The notes beneath the pieces are model-generated. The model saw only the letters and a list, made by a program, of their open reading frames with translations. It made no database searches and was not told where the DNA came from. Source: Shewanella sp. Choline-02u-19 (GTDB lineage Bacteria; Pseudomonadota; Gammaproteobacteria; Enterobacterales; Shewanellaceae). Taken from it: a stretch of DNA of 64,000 nucleotides. Below, piece after piece: positions 26,906 through 35,553 of this stretch (its first letter is position 1; each line of letters opens with the position of its first letter). The translations under genes and the position numbers were made by a program. The stretch spans positions 372,001-436,000 of the forward strand of contig NZ_PJBE01000012.1 of assembly GCF_002836205.1 (NCBI RefSeq), given 5' to 3'.

Positions 26906-27622
26906 ATGAGTAGTCTTGCTGTTGGCATTGGTTGTTGTCTGGTTAGTGTCATTGCGTGTGTTTGGGGCCATCACCTTCAAGCTCGTCATCTCCAACGTTC
27001 TGATCTAGCGAGCCAAGATATTTTGTCTACTGCTAAAGGAAGAGCCGTAAATGGAGCAGTGCCAACAGTAATCTCTTTAGTGATATTAATTGTACCTCTG
27101 GTGCTTTATAGCCAGTTAGGCCGTTTTTCCGAGTGGGATAAAGGAGTAATAGACGACAACATTGATTATCTGATCGCCGCAGATATCAATAAAAATGCAC
27201 GTAAAGTCAACGAGCAACCTAACAACGAAATTGCATTGTTAACTTTGGCTCAATCTTATGTCGATGGCGGGCTATATGCCCAGTCTGTTGCGACGCTAAA
27301 TGAACTACTTGCCTTTACTGGTGAGGATGCTCAAACCTTAGGGATGAAAGCGACTGCCATGTACTACCGTGATGGCCGCCAGATGAGCATCGATACCCGT
27401 TTAGTTTTGGCTAGAGCGTTAGCCCTTGATGAATTTGAATCCCAAGCGCAATTACTGATCGCGACGGATGCTTATCTCAATCAAGAGTATGCCAAAGCGA
27501 TTGAACATTGGCAGTTGTTACTCCGTAGCGATAGCCAGAGCTTTAATAGAGCCTCAATTAACAATGCAATTTTAAGAACCGAGCAAAAAATAGCTAATCG
27601 TTCAGTGACTGCATCTGAGTAA
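26906..27622 (+). CDS. CcmI/NrfG-like TPR protein of the sir cluster
   Basis: The 238-residue protein has membrane helices at about 4-20 and 51-70 and a periplasmic TPR region (about 95-220) with repeats such as NNEIALLTLAQSYVDGGLYAQSV and DAYLNQEYAKAIEHWQLLL. This is the layout of CcmI and NrfG, which bind apocytochrome C-termini and present them to the CcmF/CcmH lyase. It therefore probably completes the dedicated lyase whose other parts are encoded in the opposite direction. It lies 46 bp after the isomerase gene in the same direction. Confidence 0.85.
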   Translation: MSSLAVGIGCCLVSVIACVWGHHLQARHLQRSDLASQDILSTAKGRAVNGAVPTVISLVILIVPLVLYSQLGRFSEWDKGVIDDNIDYLIAADINKNARKVNEQPNNEIALLTLAQSYVDGGLYAQSVATLNELLAFTGEDAQTLGMKATAMYYRDGRQMSIDTRLVLARALALDEFESQAQLLIATDAYLNQEYAKAIEHWQLLLRSDSQSFNRASINNAILRTEQKIANRSVTASE

Positions 27623-27676
27623 AGTCACACCAATAGAGAATAGGTCGGCAATATAGCTGGCTAGATGGAGGATGCT

Positions 27677-28381
27677 GTGAGTGAAAATATAGAGAGACGG
27701 AGGTTCCTTAAATGCTTAGGAGCCAGCTCTTTGATAATAGCGCCCTTAGGGTGCAGTTCAGTCAAAGAAGAGTCAGATGCAAACAAACCCCATTACGTGA
27801 TGGTGTTTGATCAAAATAAATGTACTGGGTGCGGTGAATGTAAGGACGCATGTAATGTCGCAAATAATCTACCCGATGGTAAGTCTCGCATGGTTATGGA
27901 GCAGTTATCAGGTGGTGTAGCGGGTGAAATATGTCCTCATTGTGGCAAAACAGAATGTAATTGCGAACGCAAATATGTGCGTGTTTCTTGTCAGCAATGT
28001 AAGAACGCTCCTTGTGTCACTGTTTGCCCTACGGGCGCAGCCCATAGAGATGAAAAAACGGGCATTGTGACTATGGATAAAGCCAAATGTGCAGGTTGTA
28101 AATACTGTATTGGTGCTTGTCCTTATGATGCGCGTTTTATCAATAAAGAAACCGATGTAGCGGATAACTGTGATTTCTGTTTAAACAGTAAATTGATTAA
28201 AGGTGAGCTTCCAGCTTGCGTGCAACAATGCCGTTATGATGCGTTGATTTTTGGTGATGCGAATGACCCTACCTCTTATGTGAGCAAGCTTTTAAGAGTG
28301 AAGGACTCCGTGCGGATCAAGCCTGAATTTGGCACTGAACCGAGCTTGAGATACATACCAATTGTTAAGTTAGGGGTATAG
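27677..28381 (+). CDS. sirC: SirC, periplasmic-facing four-cluster ferredoxin subunit
   Basis: About 234 residues with a twin-arginine signal (ERRRFLKCLGAS), so it is exported folded. Cysteine motifs for four [4Fe-4S] clusters of the NrfC/PsrB type are visible: CTGCGECKDAC, CPHCG...CQQCKNAPC, CAGCKYCIGACPY and CDFC...CVQQC. It accepts electrons from the quinol-oxidising membrane partner SirD and passes them to SirA. The GTG at 27677 has GGAGG five bases upstream and is preferred over the in-frame ATG at 27665. The stop is two bases before sirD. Confidence 0.94.
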   Translation: MSENIERRRFLKCLGASSLIIAPLGCSSVKEESDANKPHYVMVFDQNKCTGCGECKDACNVANNLPDGKSRMVMEQLSGGVAGEICPHCGKTECNCERKYVRVSCQQCKNAPCVTVCPTGAAHRDEKTGIVTMDKAKCAGCKYCIGACPYDARFINKETDVADNCDFCLNSKLIKGELPACVQQCRYDALIFGDANDPTSYVSKLLRVKDSVRIKPEFGTEPSLRYIPIVKLGV

Positions 28382-28383
28382 CT

Positions 28384-29331
28384 ATGGACGGAACTATTGA
28401 TTTTACCATCGGCTTATCTGAGGGCATTGCCTGGCCTTGGCCGATTGCGGTTTATCTGTTTTTTGCGGGAATTTCCGGTGGAGCGCTAGCCACTGCGATA
28501 TTTATTCGTTTCTATAAAAAACAGACGACCAACACGCCTTTCTATAAAGCGGCAGCCGTAATCTCGTTTGTGACCATCAGTTTGGGCATGTTGTGTTTAG
28601 TTTTAGACTTAACTAACCCTTTGTTCTTCTGGAGGATTTTGGTTTATTACAACCTTAGTTCTGTGATGTCAATTGGTGTGATTGCTTTAACGGTTTATAT
28701 CCCATTAACCGCGATTGTTGCATTACTGGCACTAGAAGAGGAGTTGCGCTCAATACCAGCACTGAAAGCGTTATTACCGATCATTGAAAAATTGAAAGGT
28801 GTGCGCAAGCCAATTGAAGTGCTGGTGTTGATATTAGCGTTATCAGTGTGTGCCTACACAGGTTTCCTTATCTCAGCCTTGATCCGTTTCCCCATCATAA
28901 ATACATCGGTGTTGCCGGCGTTATTCATTGCGTCAGGGATCTCAGCGGGTGCAGCATCAGCAAAAATGTTGGCAGTGTCATTCTTCAAAGAAGATCTGCA
29001 TAGCCAAGACATGAAGCTACTCCATGGTGCTGAATGGCCGATTATGTTTGCTGAAGCCATGTTCATTTTTATGATTGTCACCTCGTTAATGACAGGAAAC
29101 GCAGGCGCACAAAGTGCCTTTGTTGCTTTTCATTCTGGTGAGTGGGCAAACGTGTTTTGGCTCGGGGTTATAGGGATAGGCTTTGCTGGTCCGCTGTTGC
29201 TGAACTTTGCCACCAGTAAGTCGTTTAGCCATTCTGCTAAAGCATTTTATGCCTCAGGTGTTTGTGCGGTAACAGGCATGATGTGTTTACGTTTGTTCAT
29301 TCTGTATGCGGGACAAAACTTTGCGATTTAA
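28384..29331 (+). CDS. sirD: SirD, NrfD/PsrC-type membrane quinol dehydrogenase subunit
   Basis: The 315-residue protein has about eight to nine hydrophobic helices, the NrfD fold. It begins with a short segment and then WPWPIAVYLFFAGISGGALATA, the conserved first helix of NrfD proteins near the quinone site. It oxidises menaquinol and sends electrons to SirC. AGGGGTATAG precedes the ATG, and the gene is nearly fused to sirC, so the two are co-translated. Confidence 0.94.
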   Translation: MDGTIDFTIGLSEGIAWPWPIAVYLFFAGISGGALATAIFIRFYKKQTTNTPFYKAAAVISFVTISLGMLCLVLDLTNPLFFWRILVYYNLSSVMSIGVIALTVYIPLTAIVALLALEEELRSIPALKALLPIIEKLKGVRKPIEVLVLILALSVCAYTGFLISALIRFPIINTSVLPALFIASGISAGAASAKMLAVSFFKEDLHSQDMKLLHGAEWPIMFAEAMFIFMIVTSLMTGNAGAQSAFVAFHSGEWANVFWLGVIGIGFAGPLLLNFATSKSFSHSAKAFYASGVCAVTGMMCLRLFILYAGQNFAI

Positions 29332-29371
29332 TAGTCCAAAGTATATGTGACAAAGAGCGAGTAGGTCAGCC

Positions 29372-29406
29372 CCCAATTGCGCCGCCCCTGCAGGGCTGCA
29401 ATTGGG
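29372..29406 (+). other. Stem-loop between sirD and the NosL-like gene
   Basis: CCCAATTGC (29372-29380) pairs with GCAATTGGG (29398-29406), with an inner CCC/GGG stem. No T run follows, and the NosL-like start is 59 bases later. It may be a processing or stability element in the operon mRNA. Confidence 0.6.
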
Positions 29407-29464
29407 TGTTGAACTGAAAGCTAAGTCAGTTAGAAAACAATTATTACTGGAGTTGAGGTCGTCA

Positions 29465-29950
29465 ATGAAAAAGTTATGGGGCTTGCTGTTATTGCCTTTA
29501 TTATTTGCGTGTAGTCAGGACTCCAGCGACACCGCTGTAGTCGTAGCACAAGCCATTCATGAACATGATCGTTGTCATATGTGCGGCATGATGATCAAGA
29601 AATATCCTGGGCCTAAAGGTCAGGTGCATCTAAAAGGACAGCTGGTTACTCCTAAATTCTGCTCGACTCGAGACATGTTTAATTTTGCACTACAAAGCGA
29701 AAATCAACGTCAAGTGACGGACCTTTTTGTGCATGATATGGCAACAACGAATTGGGAATCGCCCGAAGATAGCGCCTTTATTGATGCTAAAACAGCATGG
29801 TATGTCTATGGTGCGAGTAAAAAAGCGGTAATGGGTCCAGCGGTTGCTAGTTTTGGTACTAAAGAAGGCGCGCTCAAATTTTCTCAGGAGTTAGGCGGCA
29901 TAGTGCTGAGTTATGACCAAATTGATACCCAGTTACTTGCAGGTGAGTAA
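29465..29950 (+). CDS. NosL-like copper-binding lipoprotein
   Basis: About 161 residues with a lipoprotein signal (LLLLPLLFAC, Cys at about 16). The mature start carries HDRCHMCGMMI, the CxxCGM motif of the NosL family, whose known members bind Cu(I) and pass it to nitrous oxide reductase. Here no nosZ is near; NosD/F/Y-like genes follow and sirA is upstream, so the likely client is the copper site of SirA (inference). The frame opens upstream near 29402, but the ATG at 29465 has GAGG seven bases before it and a proper signal peptide. Confidence 0.9.
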   Translation: MKKLWGLLLLPLLFACSQDSSDTAVVVAQAIHEHDRCHMCGMMIKKYPGPKGQVHLKGQLVTPKFCSTRDMFNFALQSENQRQVTDLFVHDMATTNWESPEDSAFIDAKTAWYVYGASKKAVMGPAVASFGTKEGALKFSQELGGIVLSYDQIDTQLLAGE

Positions 29951-29970
29951 CCTTAATTAGGCTTATTTCA

Positions 29971-31302
29971 ATGTCAAAAATGGCTCATGTTATCGCCCAT
30001 ATTACGATTATTGCAATCGTTGTGCTTAGCAATGCTGTGATGGCGGCAACATGGATAGTTAATAATAACTCTGAGCTACGTGAGCAGTTACTTAGTGCTA
30101 ACGCTGGGGATACCATAATACTGCAAGCTGCTAGTTACACCGGTAATTTTGAGATCACTAAAGCGTTAATGTTGAAAGGGTTAGAGGGTGCTGATATTGA
30201 TGCTCTAGGCCATGGCAGTGCGATAAAAGTCAGTGCCAGCGATGTAGCTATACAAGGTCTCAGCATTCGAAATTGGGGCGCCGATCTGTATGAAAATGAT
30301 GCCGGTATTTGGATTGCAGAACAAACGGACAAGATAACGATTAACGGTAACCGCTTAGTGGGCGATGGGTTTGGGATCCGCGCCGACGATAGCCGAGAGT
30401 TGACTATCCGCCATAATCGAATCTCTGGTAATCCCTTGTTGCACGTTCTTGATAGAGGTGATGGCATTTATCTCAATCGCGTTGAGCAGGCCGTCATTGA
30501 ATTCAATAAAATCGATCATGTCAGAGATGGCGTCTATATCGAGTCGAGTAAAGGCAGTTTAGTTACCAACAACCGCTTTTATGGGCTGCAGTACGGCATT
30601 CATTACATGTATAGCGAGCAAGGTGAAGCTTACGGTAATGTGAGCGAAAATGTGAACGGTGGTTACGCGATCATGAGCTCAAAATTGGTGTATTTACATC
30701 ATAACAGGACACAAAATGCCACTGAGTATGGCGTGTTATTAAACATCACCAATGGTGCGCGTATTGAGTTCAATGTATTACGAAATATCCATAATCCTAA
30801 TGGACAGGAAGCCTTGGGCAATCAAGGCCGAGCCATGTTCATTTACGGCGCCTTAGATAATGAGATCCGTGGGAATGAGTTTGCGATGAGTGATATAGGT
30901 ATTGCGATGGCAATGGGTGGAGAGAAGAACCGTATTTATGAGAACAACTTTATTAATAACCTTATTCAAGTGAAATATGTGGGCGATGAGTTACTGCAGT
31001 GGAGCTTAGCGGGTCGCGGTAACTATTGGAGTGGCTACATGGGCTGGGATCATACTCAAGATGGCATTGGCGCGCAGAGTTATCAACCTAATGATTCAAT
31101 GGACAAACTTTTTTGGCGTTATCCTGAAGCCAAATTCTTAATGAATAGCCCAGTTGTTTCCCTTCTGCGTTGGGTTGAGTCGCAACTGACCGTATTCACG
31201 GTCACTGGCATTAAAGATGATTACCCGCTAATGCAGCCGTTTCCGATCAATCATCCTGTTGAGTCAGATATGTTCGAAAGTGAGTTTGTCTATGAACAGT
31301 AA
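29971..31302 (+). CDS. NosD-like periplasmic beta-helix protein
   Basis: The 443-residue protein has a signal peptide (about 1-26, ending VMAA) and a right-handed beta-helix of repeated PbH1/CASH units, such as TINGNRLVGDGFGIRADD, LTIRHNRISGNP and VIEFNKIDHVRDGVYI. NosD proteins work with the NosFY ABC transporter to supply copper-site components to nitrous oxide reductase. Here the same trio sits in the sir operon. Its 3' end overlaps the NosF-like start by 11 bases. The ribosome site is weak; an ATG at 29980 is an alternative. Confidence 0.92.
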   Translation: MSKMAHVIAHITIIAIVVLSNAVMAATWIVNNNSELREQLLSANAGDTIILQAASYTGNFEITKALMLKGLEGADIDALGHGSAIKVSASDVAIQGLSIRNWGADLYENDAGIWIAEQTDKITINGNRLVGDGFGIRADDSRELTIRHNRISGNPLLHVLDRGDGIYLNRVEQAVIEFNKIDHVRDGVYIESSKGSLVTNNRFYGLQYGIHYMYSEQGEAYGNVSENVNGGYAIMSSKLVYLHHNRTQNATEYGVLLNITNGARIEFNVLRNIHNPNGQEALGNQGRAMFIYGALDNEIRGNEFAMSDIGIAMAMGGEKNRIYENNFINNLIQVKYVGDELLQWSLAGRGNYWSGYMGWDHTQDGIGAQSYQPNDSMDKLFWRYPEAKFLMNSPVVSLLRWVESQLTVFTVTGIKDDYPLMQPFPINHPVESDMFESEFVYEQ

Positions 31303-32296
31303 TACGAGTCCAACTTATAATATCCCAGTGGTCAACGTTAAACATGTGGGGCTACGCTTTGGTGATGTTGAGGTATTACATGACATTAATTTGGATGTGT
31401 ATCAAGGGCAAACGTTAGCGTTGCTCGGCCATAATGGCGCCGGTAAATCTAGCCTAATAAAGTTGATTTTAGGCTTAATTCCGCCCACTACAGGTCAGTT
31501 AACAGTACAGAGAGGACAAGCGTCACAGCAGCGAGTCAATCTGGGTTATCTGCCAGAAGATGTCAGCTTCTATGACAAGTTAACGGGTTGGGAGGTGCTT
31601 AGCTATTTTGCCGCGCTAAAAGGGGTAAAAGCCCCACGGGTTAAGCAACTTATAGCTGAGTTTGAATTAGAATACGCACAGCATCGCCCCTTAAAGACCT
31701 ACTCAAAAGGAATGAAGCAACGACTTGGCGTGGCTCAGGCTATTTTGTCGCACCCTGATATCTTATTACTGGATGAACCGACCGTTGGCCTTGACCCACA
31801 AGCCTCACAGTTTTTGTATCAAAAAATAGCGTCGCTCAAGCAACAGGGCTGCGCAGTGATTGTATGTACTCATGAACTGTCAATTGTTGAGAAGCATCTC
31901 GATAGTGCTCTCTTGCTGGCGGGGGGACGTCGAGTCGGCTCTGGAACACTCGATGATTTGCGCCACGCAAGTGGCCTAAAGACCCAGATTAGGCTGCCAA
32001 ATTTCACTGATAAAGTGCAGGGCGATGGTTTTTTACAGTCTTTTAGTCATGGACAAGCATTATTAGTGGCTAGCAGCGAGCGTAAGACTGTCATTGAATA
32101 TTTAGTTCGACAGAAGTTTTGTACTGATTTCAGCGTCATCGAGCCAAGTTTAGAGGCTATTTACCATCACTTTATGCAACAACAACCCCTGAGTCCGTTG
32201 CCATCGGATATTGCCGTGGCGGCTACGTCGAAAAAAGGTTGGTTGCAGTCACTACAGTCTTTATTTAGTCCTATCTCAGGTCAGAGTTTATTATGA
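31292..32296 (+). CDS. NosF-like ABC transporter ATPase
   Basis: About 334 residues. Walker A reads GHNGAGKSS, the signature YSKGMKQRLG and Walker B ILLLDEPTVGLDP, so the ATPase is complete. It is the cytoplasmic ATPase partner of the NosY-like permease and, through it, the NosD-like protein. The frame opens at 31259, but the ATG at 31292 fits family starts. It overlaps NosD-like by 11 bases and NosY-like by four (ATGA), so the three are translationally linked. The C-terminal extension (about 225-334) is usual for NosF-type ATPases. Confidence 0.93.
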   Translation: MNSNTSPTYNIPVVNVKHVGLRFGDVEVLHDINLDVYQGQTLALLGHNGAGKSSLIKLILGLIPPTTGQLTVQRGQASQQRVNLGYLPEDVSFYDKLTGWEVLSYFAALKGVKAPRVKQLIAEFELEYAQHRPLKTYSKGMKQRLGVAQAILSHPDILLLDEPTVGLDPQASQFLYQKIASLKQQGCAVIVCTHELSIVEKHLDSALLLAGGRRVGSGTLDDLRHASGLKTQIRLPNFTDKVQGDGFLQSFSHGQALLVASSERKTVIEYLVRQKFCTDFSVIEPSLEAIYHHFMQQQPLSPLPSDIAVAATSKKGWLQSLQSLFSPISGQSLL

Positions 32297-33138
32297 ATAG
32301 CATATCGTTAACTTCTCCTATTCTGGTCATTGCTTACAAAGAGCTACGTGATAGTTTACGTAATCGTTGGATCTTATTTATGGGCAGTATATTTATGTTG
32401 CTGTCTTTATCCGTCACGTTTGCGGGGAGCGCGGTAACAGGGGAGTTGGCTTTACCTCCACTAGCCAATTTAATGTCGAGTCTATCCACCACTTCGGTGT
32501 TTATTATCCCCTTAGCGGCGATTTTGCTCAGTTACGACAGCTTTGTCGGTGAGCAAGAGGCTGGTACATTATTGTTGTTATTGTCATATCCTATCAGTCG
32601 TAGCCAAATTCTCATTGGTAAACTGCTGGGCCATAGCGTGGTTATGCTCATTACCACCAGTTGTGCTTTTGGTTCGACGGCAGTGCTATTGCTTGTTTTT
32701 GGTAGCCAATACTCAGTGGTCGAAGTGGTGAGTGTTTTTGGGCAATTCATCATTAGCAGTAATTTATTAGCGCTGATTTTTATCTTGTTGGGTTATATCG
32801 TTAGTTTGCGTGCGACAGAGAAGGCTAAGGCAGTCGCTGGGCTATTGTTTGTGTGGTTCATTTTGGTGTTAATTTACGATCTGCTGCTACTCACGGTATT
32901 GGTATCTGATGTGGTGTTTATGGATAAGCAGGTGCTGAATATCCTGATTGCATTGAACCCAACCGATCTCTATCGAGCGATTAATTTGGTGTCTGTTGAT
33001 GCGGATAGCACGGGTACTGCGTTTGCAATGATCGGCGAAATCGATTGGGGTATGTCGGTGATGTATTCGTTAATGTTGGTCTGGATCTGTGCTTTGGTTG
33101 TTATTTCTCAAAGGATCTTTAGTCGTAAACCGTTATAA
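32293..33138 (+). CDS. NosY-like ABC transporter permease
   Basis: The 281-residue protein has six hydrophobic helices, the ABC-2 permease type. Hallmarks are AYKELRDSLRNRWI near the N-terminus and SYDSFVGEQEAGTLLLLLSYPISRSQILIGKLLG, typical of NosY. With the NosF-like ATPase it probably moves a sulfur- or copper-related factor to the periplasm for cytochrome copper-site assembly. It is the last gene of the sir operon; a terminator follows. Confidence 0.92.
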   Translation: MNSISLTSPILVIAYKELRDSLRNRWILFMGSIFMLLSLSVTFAGSAVTGELALPPLANLMSSLSTTSVFIIPLAAILLSYDSFVGEQEAGTLLLLLSYPISRSQILIGKLLGHSVVMLITTSCAFGSTAVLLLVFGSQYSVVEVVSVFGQFIISSNLLALIFILLGYIVSLRATEKAKAVAGLLFVWFILVLIYDLLLLTVLVSDVVFMDKQVLNILIALNPTDLYRAINLVSVDADSTGTAFAMIGEIDWGMSVMYSLMLVWICALVVISQRIFSRKPL

Positions 33139-33241
33139 AGGGTTTCCTTTATCTAGTCTAAATGTGGCATGATGACGCAAAATTAGAGAGTGCTAAATCT
33201 GATTGTTCATAAATACTTTTCATTTTGTGAACAATGACATA

Positions 33242-33276
33242 CCTCAATTAACTATGAACACTTAATTGAGGTTTTT
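33242..33276 (+). terminator. Intrinsic terminator of the sir operon
   Basis: CCTCAATTAA pairs with TTAATTGAGG around a 10-nt loop, followed by five T residues, about 100 bp after the NosY-like stop. Confidence 0.88.
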
Positions 33277-33369
33277 GTCACAATAGCAATTTATTTCTAT
33301 CACTATAATTTGTGACAATGTGCAGGTTTAATTAGCTCACTCAAATGACTAAATTTTAAGAGGTTAATC

Positions 33370-34656
33370 TTGCTAAGAGTTACTCCATATCTGGAGCTAG
33401 ATCAGCAGGCAAAGCAACTGGTCGATCGTGCTAATAATACGACGATCAGCCTGACGTTTTCAGAATCTGCAGTTTTATATCAATTGTTGATTGCCGATAG
33501 CGTATGTGGAAAAGAGGCATTACTCGATGCCGGTTGGCCTGATCGTGTTGTTGCCGCTACCTCTTTAACACAATGCATTAGCACGCTGCGGAAAAAACTA
33601 GAAGCCTATCCAGAAGTACAACTTAAAACCGTGGCTCGCCGTGGCTATGAGTTATATGTATCGAAGCGATCGCATATTAAAATGCTGGCGGTGAATGATG
33701 CTGAATCGATAAAAACAGCGCTTATAGATGTTCCTATGTTGGTCAAAATCGGCGGGATTTTAGTCGTTTTAATACTCATTTTGTGGTGTTGGTATAACAG
33801 TGACTATCACAGCACGGTTAAGAACAGCAGTTTGTGGAATGCGGATAAAAAAATAGCATTAAACATCGGCGGCACTAAAGAGATCGTACCGATGTTTTAT
33901 CAAAGTAATGTTGAGCATCTACATCAGTCAATGTGGCAAAAGCATCTAGCCCCCGAAAGTAACCATTTAACCCATATTGACGACTTCGAAGGCTATGTCG
34001 CCACAGATGGGCGTAACTACTCAATGGCGGTCTGTCCCAACGTTATTGATGGTGAATGTACTGGCCATAACTTGATGAACATCACCGCAATTGATCCTAA
34101 TCCAGCAGGGCTTAATATCAGTCAATTTGCTGAGCTTACTGAGCGGCTTGAGAAAAGGATCCGTTACAACAAGATTATAATTCCTCGCAATGAAAATGAA
34201 AATGAACTCGGAGACATTACCGAGCACCACTATCATGCCGATGTCTATTTTCCTGTGGCGGGAGAGCTATTGGTACGTTCTGATCTCAGTCTGTCATTGA
34301 TCTATGAGGGGGATAATAGCGGGCAATTTTATTCGGCGGCTTGTATTACTGATGAAGACTGCCTAACGACACCGATTAAGTACAAGCTGCGTGGTACGTT
34401 TAAGCAATATCAGCAACAGATTAATGGTTTAGATGTTGATGTGTTTCAAGTGAAAGTGAGTCAAAAAGAGTTTATTAAACCTGAAAGTGTTAGTCCGTCA
34501 GCAATGTATTTCTATCGAGCGATTAGGAAACACGATATTACCGATGAAGTGTTGTATTTTTATCGAGTGCATACTGATGAGAATAGTGCCGTGTGGATTT
34601 CACCGATATTGGGCAGCATTGTCGCTTGGTATAAGTATGATCAGGTAAGGATCTAA
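33370..34656 (+). CDS. ToxR/CadC-like membrane-bound winged-helix regulator
   Basis: The 428-residue protein has a cytoplasmic OmpR-type winged helix (about 1-100) with SLTQCISTLRKKLEAYP and LKTVARRGYELYV, the recognition-helix and wing signature of ToxR/CadC proteins. A single membrane helix (about 119-137) and a large periplasmic domain of about 285 residues follow. This topology senses a periplasmic signal and controls DNA directly. The start codon is TTG, with AAGAGG six bases upstream. It sits just beyond the sir operon with its own terminator, so control of sir genes is possible but unproven. The periplasmic domain is not recognised. Confidence 0.85.
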   Translation: MLRVTPYLELDQQAKQLVDRANNTTISLTFSESAVLYQLLIADSVCGKEALLDAGWPDRVVAATSLTQCISTLRKKLEAYPEVQLKTVARRGYELYVSKRSHIKMLAVNDAESIKTALIDVPMLVKIGGILVVLILILWCWYNSDYHSTVKNSSLWNADKKIALNIGGTKEIVPMFYQSNVEHLHQSMWQKHLAPESNHLTHIDDFEGYVATDGRNYSMAVCPNVIDGECTGHNLMNITAIDPNPAGLNISQFAELTERLEKRIRYNKIIIPRNENENELGDITEHHYHADVYFPVAGELLVRSDLSLSLIYEGDNSGQFYSAACITDEDCLTTPIKYKLRGTFKQYQQQINGLDVDVFQVKVSQKEFIKPESVSPSAMYFYRAIRKHDITDEVLYFYRVHTDENSAVWISPILGSIVAWYKYDQVRI

Positions 34657-34686
34657 ACACCAGATCTAAAGAAAAAATCTGCACAA

Positions 34687-34737
34687 AATAGGGCTCTCAA
34701 TAATGAATATGAGTGCCCTATTAGTTTTTGATGTGAT
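34687..34737 (+). terminator. Intrinsic terminator
   Basis: AATAGGGC and GCCCTATT pair, with an inner CTCA/TGAG stem, and T residues follow. It ends the regulator gene and lies before the convergent fre gene. Confidence 0.8.
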
Positions 34738-34766
34738 TTAAACTGGACTCAGATTAATGGGGACTG

Positions 34767-35477
34767 TTATTTAATAAATGCGAATGCATCACCGTATAAA
34801 TGGTCTTCTTCAACCCCCATGCTACGGAACACTTCTCGCGCTGCACCGACCATATCAAACCGGCCTGCAATATAGATGTCGTAGCCATTCAAGCTCACAA
34901 AGTCAGTTTTTAGTTGCTCTAACAAGTTAGCTTGTTTGCCATTCCAGTCGCTAGGCGCCTCTTCTACCACGGGCACAAAGTGCAACCAAGGGTGTGCATC
35001 ATGCCACTCACGAGCAATCGATTCATAGTACATCGCATCAATGGTGCGGCAACCCCAATATAGCGTGGTCTCAATCTCTTGTCCGAGTGCTATCTGGTGC
35101 TCAACAATACTCTTGATGTAAGAGAATCCAGTACCACCAGCAATCAGTAAACGTGGGCGCAGACTGTCATGGCGTAAATGAGCGTCGCCACCGGGTATTT
35201 CAATCTCAATTGTACTGTTATTCGCTAAGCAGTCTTTAAGGCGCTCAACCACTTGCATTGGATAGCTCTCGCTAACCGCAGCACCAATGTGAAGCTCTAA
35301 GTGTTGGCTATCAGGCGCTGAAGCGATAGAGAAAGGACGCTTGTCAGTCTCTCCCATCACGACGCAAAGGTATTGGCCAGCTTTAAAATCAAAGGCAACA
35401 GCAGACTTTAAAATAACCTGAAATACCGCATCATTAAACGGTGCGACTTTTTCAATTGTACAACTAATGGTGTTCAT
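34767..35477 (-). CDS. fre: NAD(P)H-flavin reductase Fre
   Basis: The 236-residue cytoplasmic enzyme reduces free flavins with NAD(P)H. It matches E. coli Fre (233 residues): FKAGQYLCVVMGETDKRPFSIAS for flavin binding, ELHIGA, LIAGGTGFSYIKSI for nucleotide binding, and the C-terminal DIYIAGRFDM and DHLYGDAFAFIK. It lies downstream of ubiD in the same direction with a 76-bp gap, the same order as in E. coli. Reduced flavin from Fre may serve the prenyl-FMN needs of UbiD, which would explain the linkage (inference). Confidence 0.95.
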   Translation of the reverse strand: MNTISCTIEKVAPFNDAVFQVILKSAVAFDFKAGQYLCVVMGETDKRPFSIASAPDSQHLELHIGAAVSESYPMQVVERLKDCLANNSTIEIEIPGGDAHLRHDSLRPRLLIAGGTGFSYIKSIVEHQIALGQEIETTLYWGCRTIDAMYYESIAREWHDAHPWLHFVPVVEEAPSDWNGKQANLLEQLKTDFVSLNGYDIYIAGRFDMVGAAREVFRSMGVEEDHLYGDAFAFIK

Positions 35478-35553
35478 CTTTAATCCTTGATGAGCCTCTC
35501 TTTGGAAGCTTATTCAACATACATTTTGCGTATCGCCTAGGGGCTATACCGCG

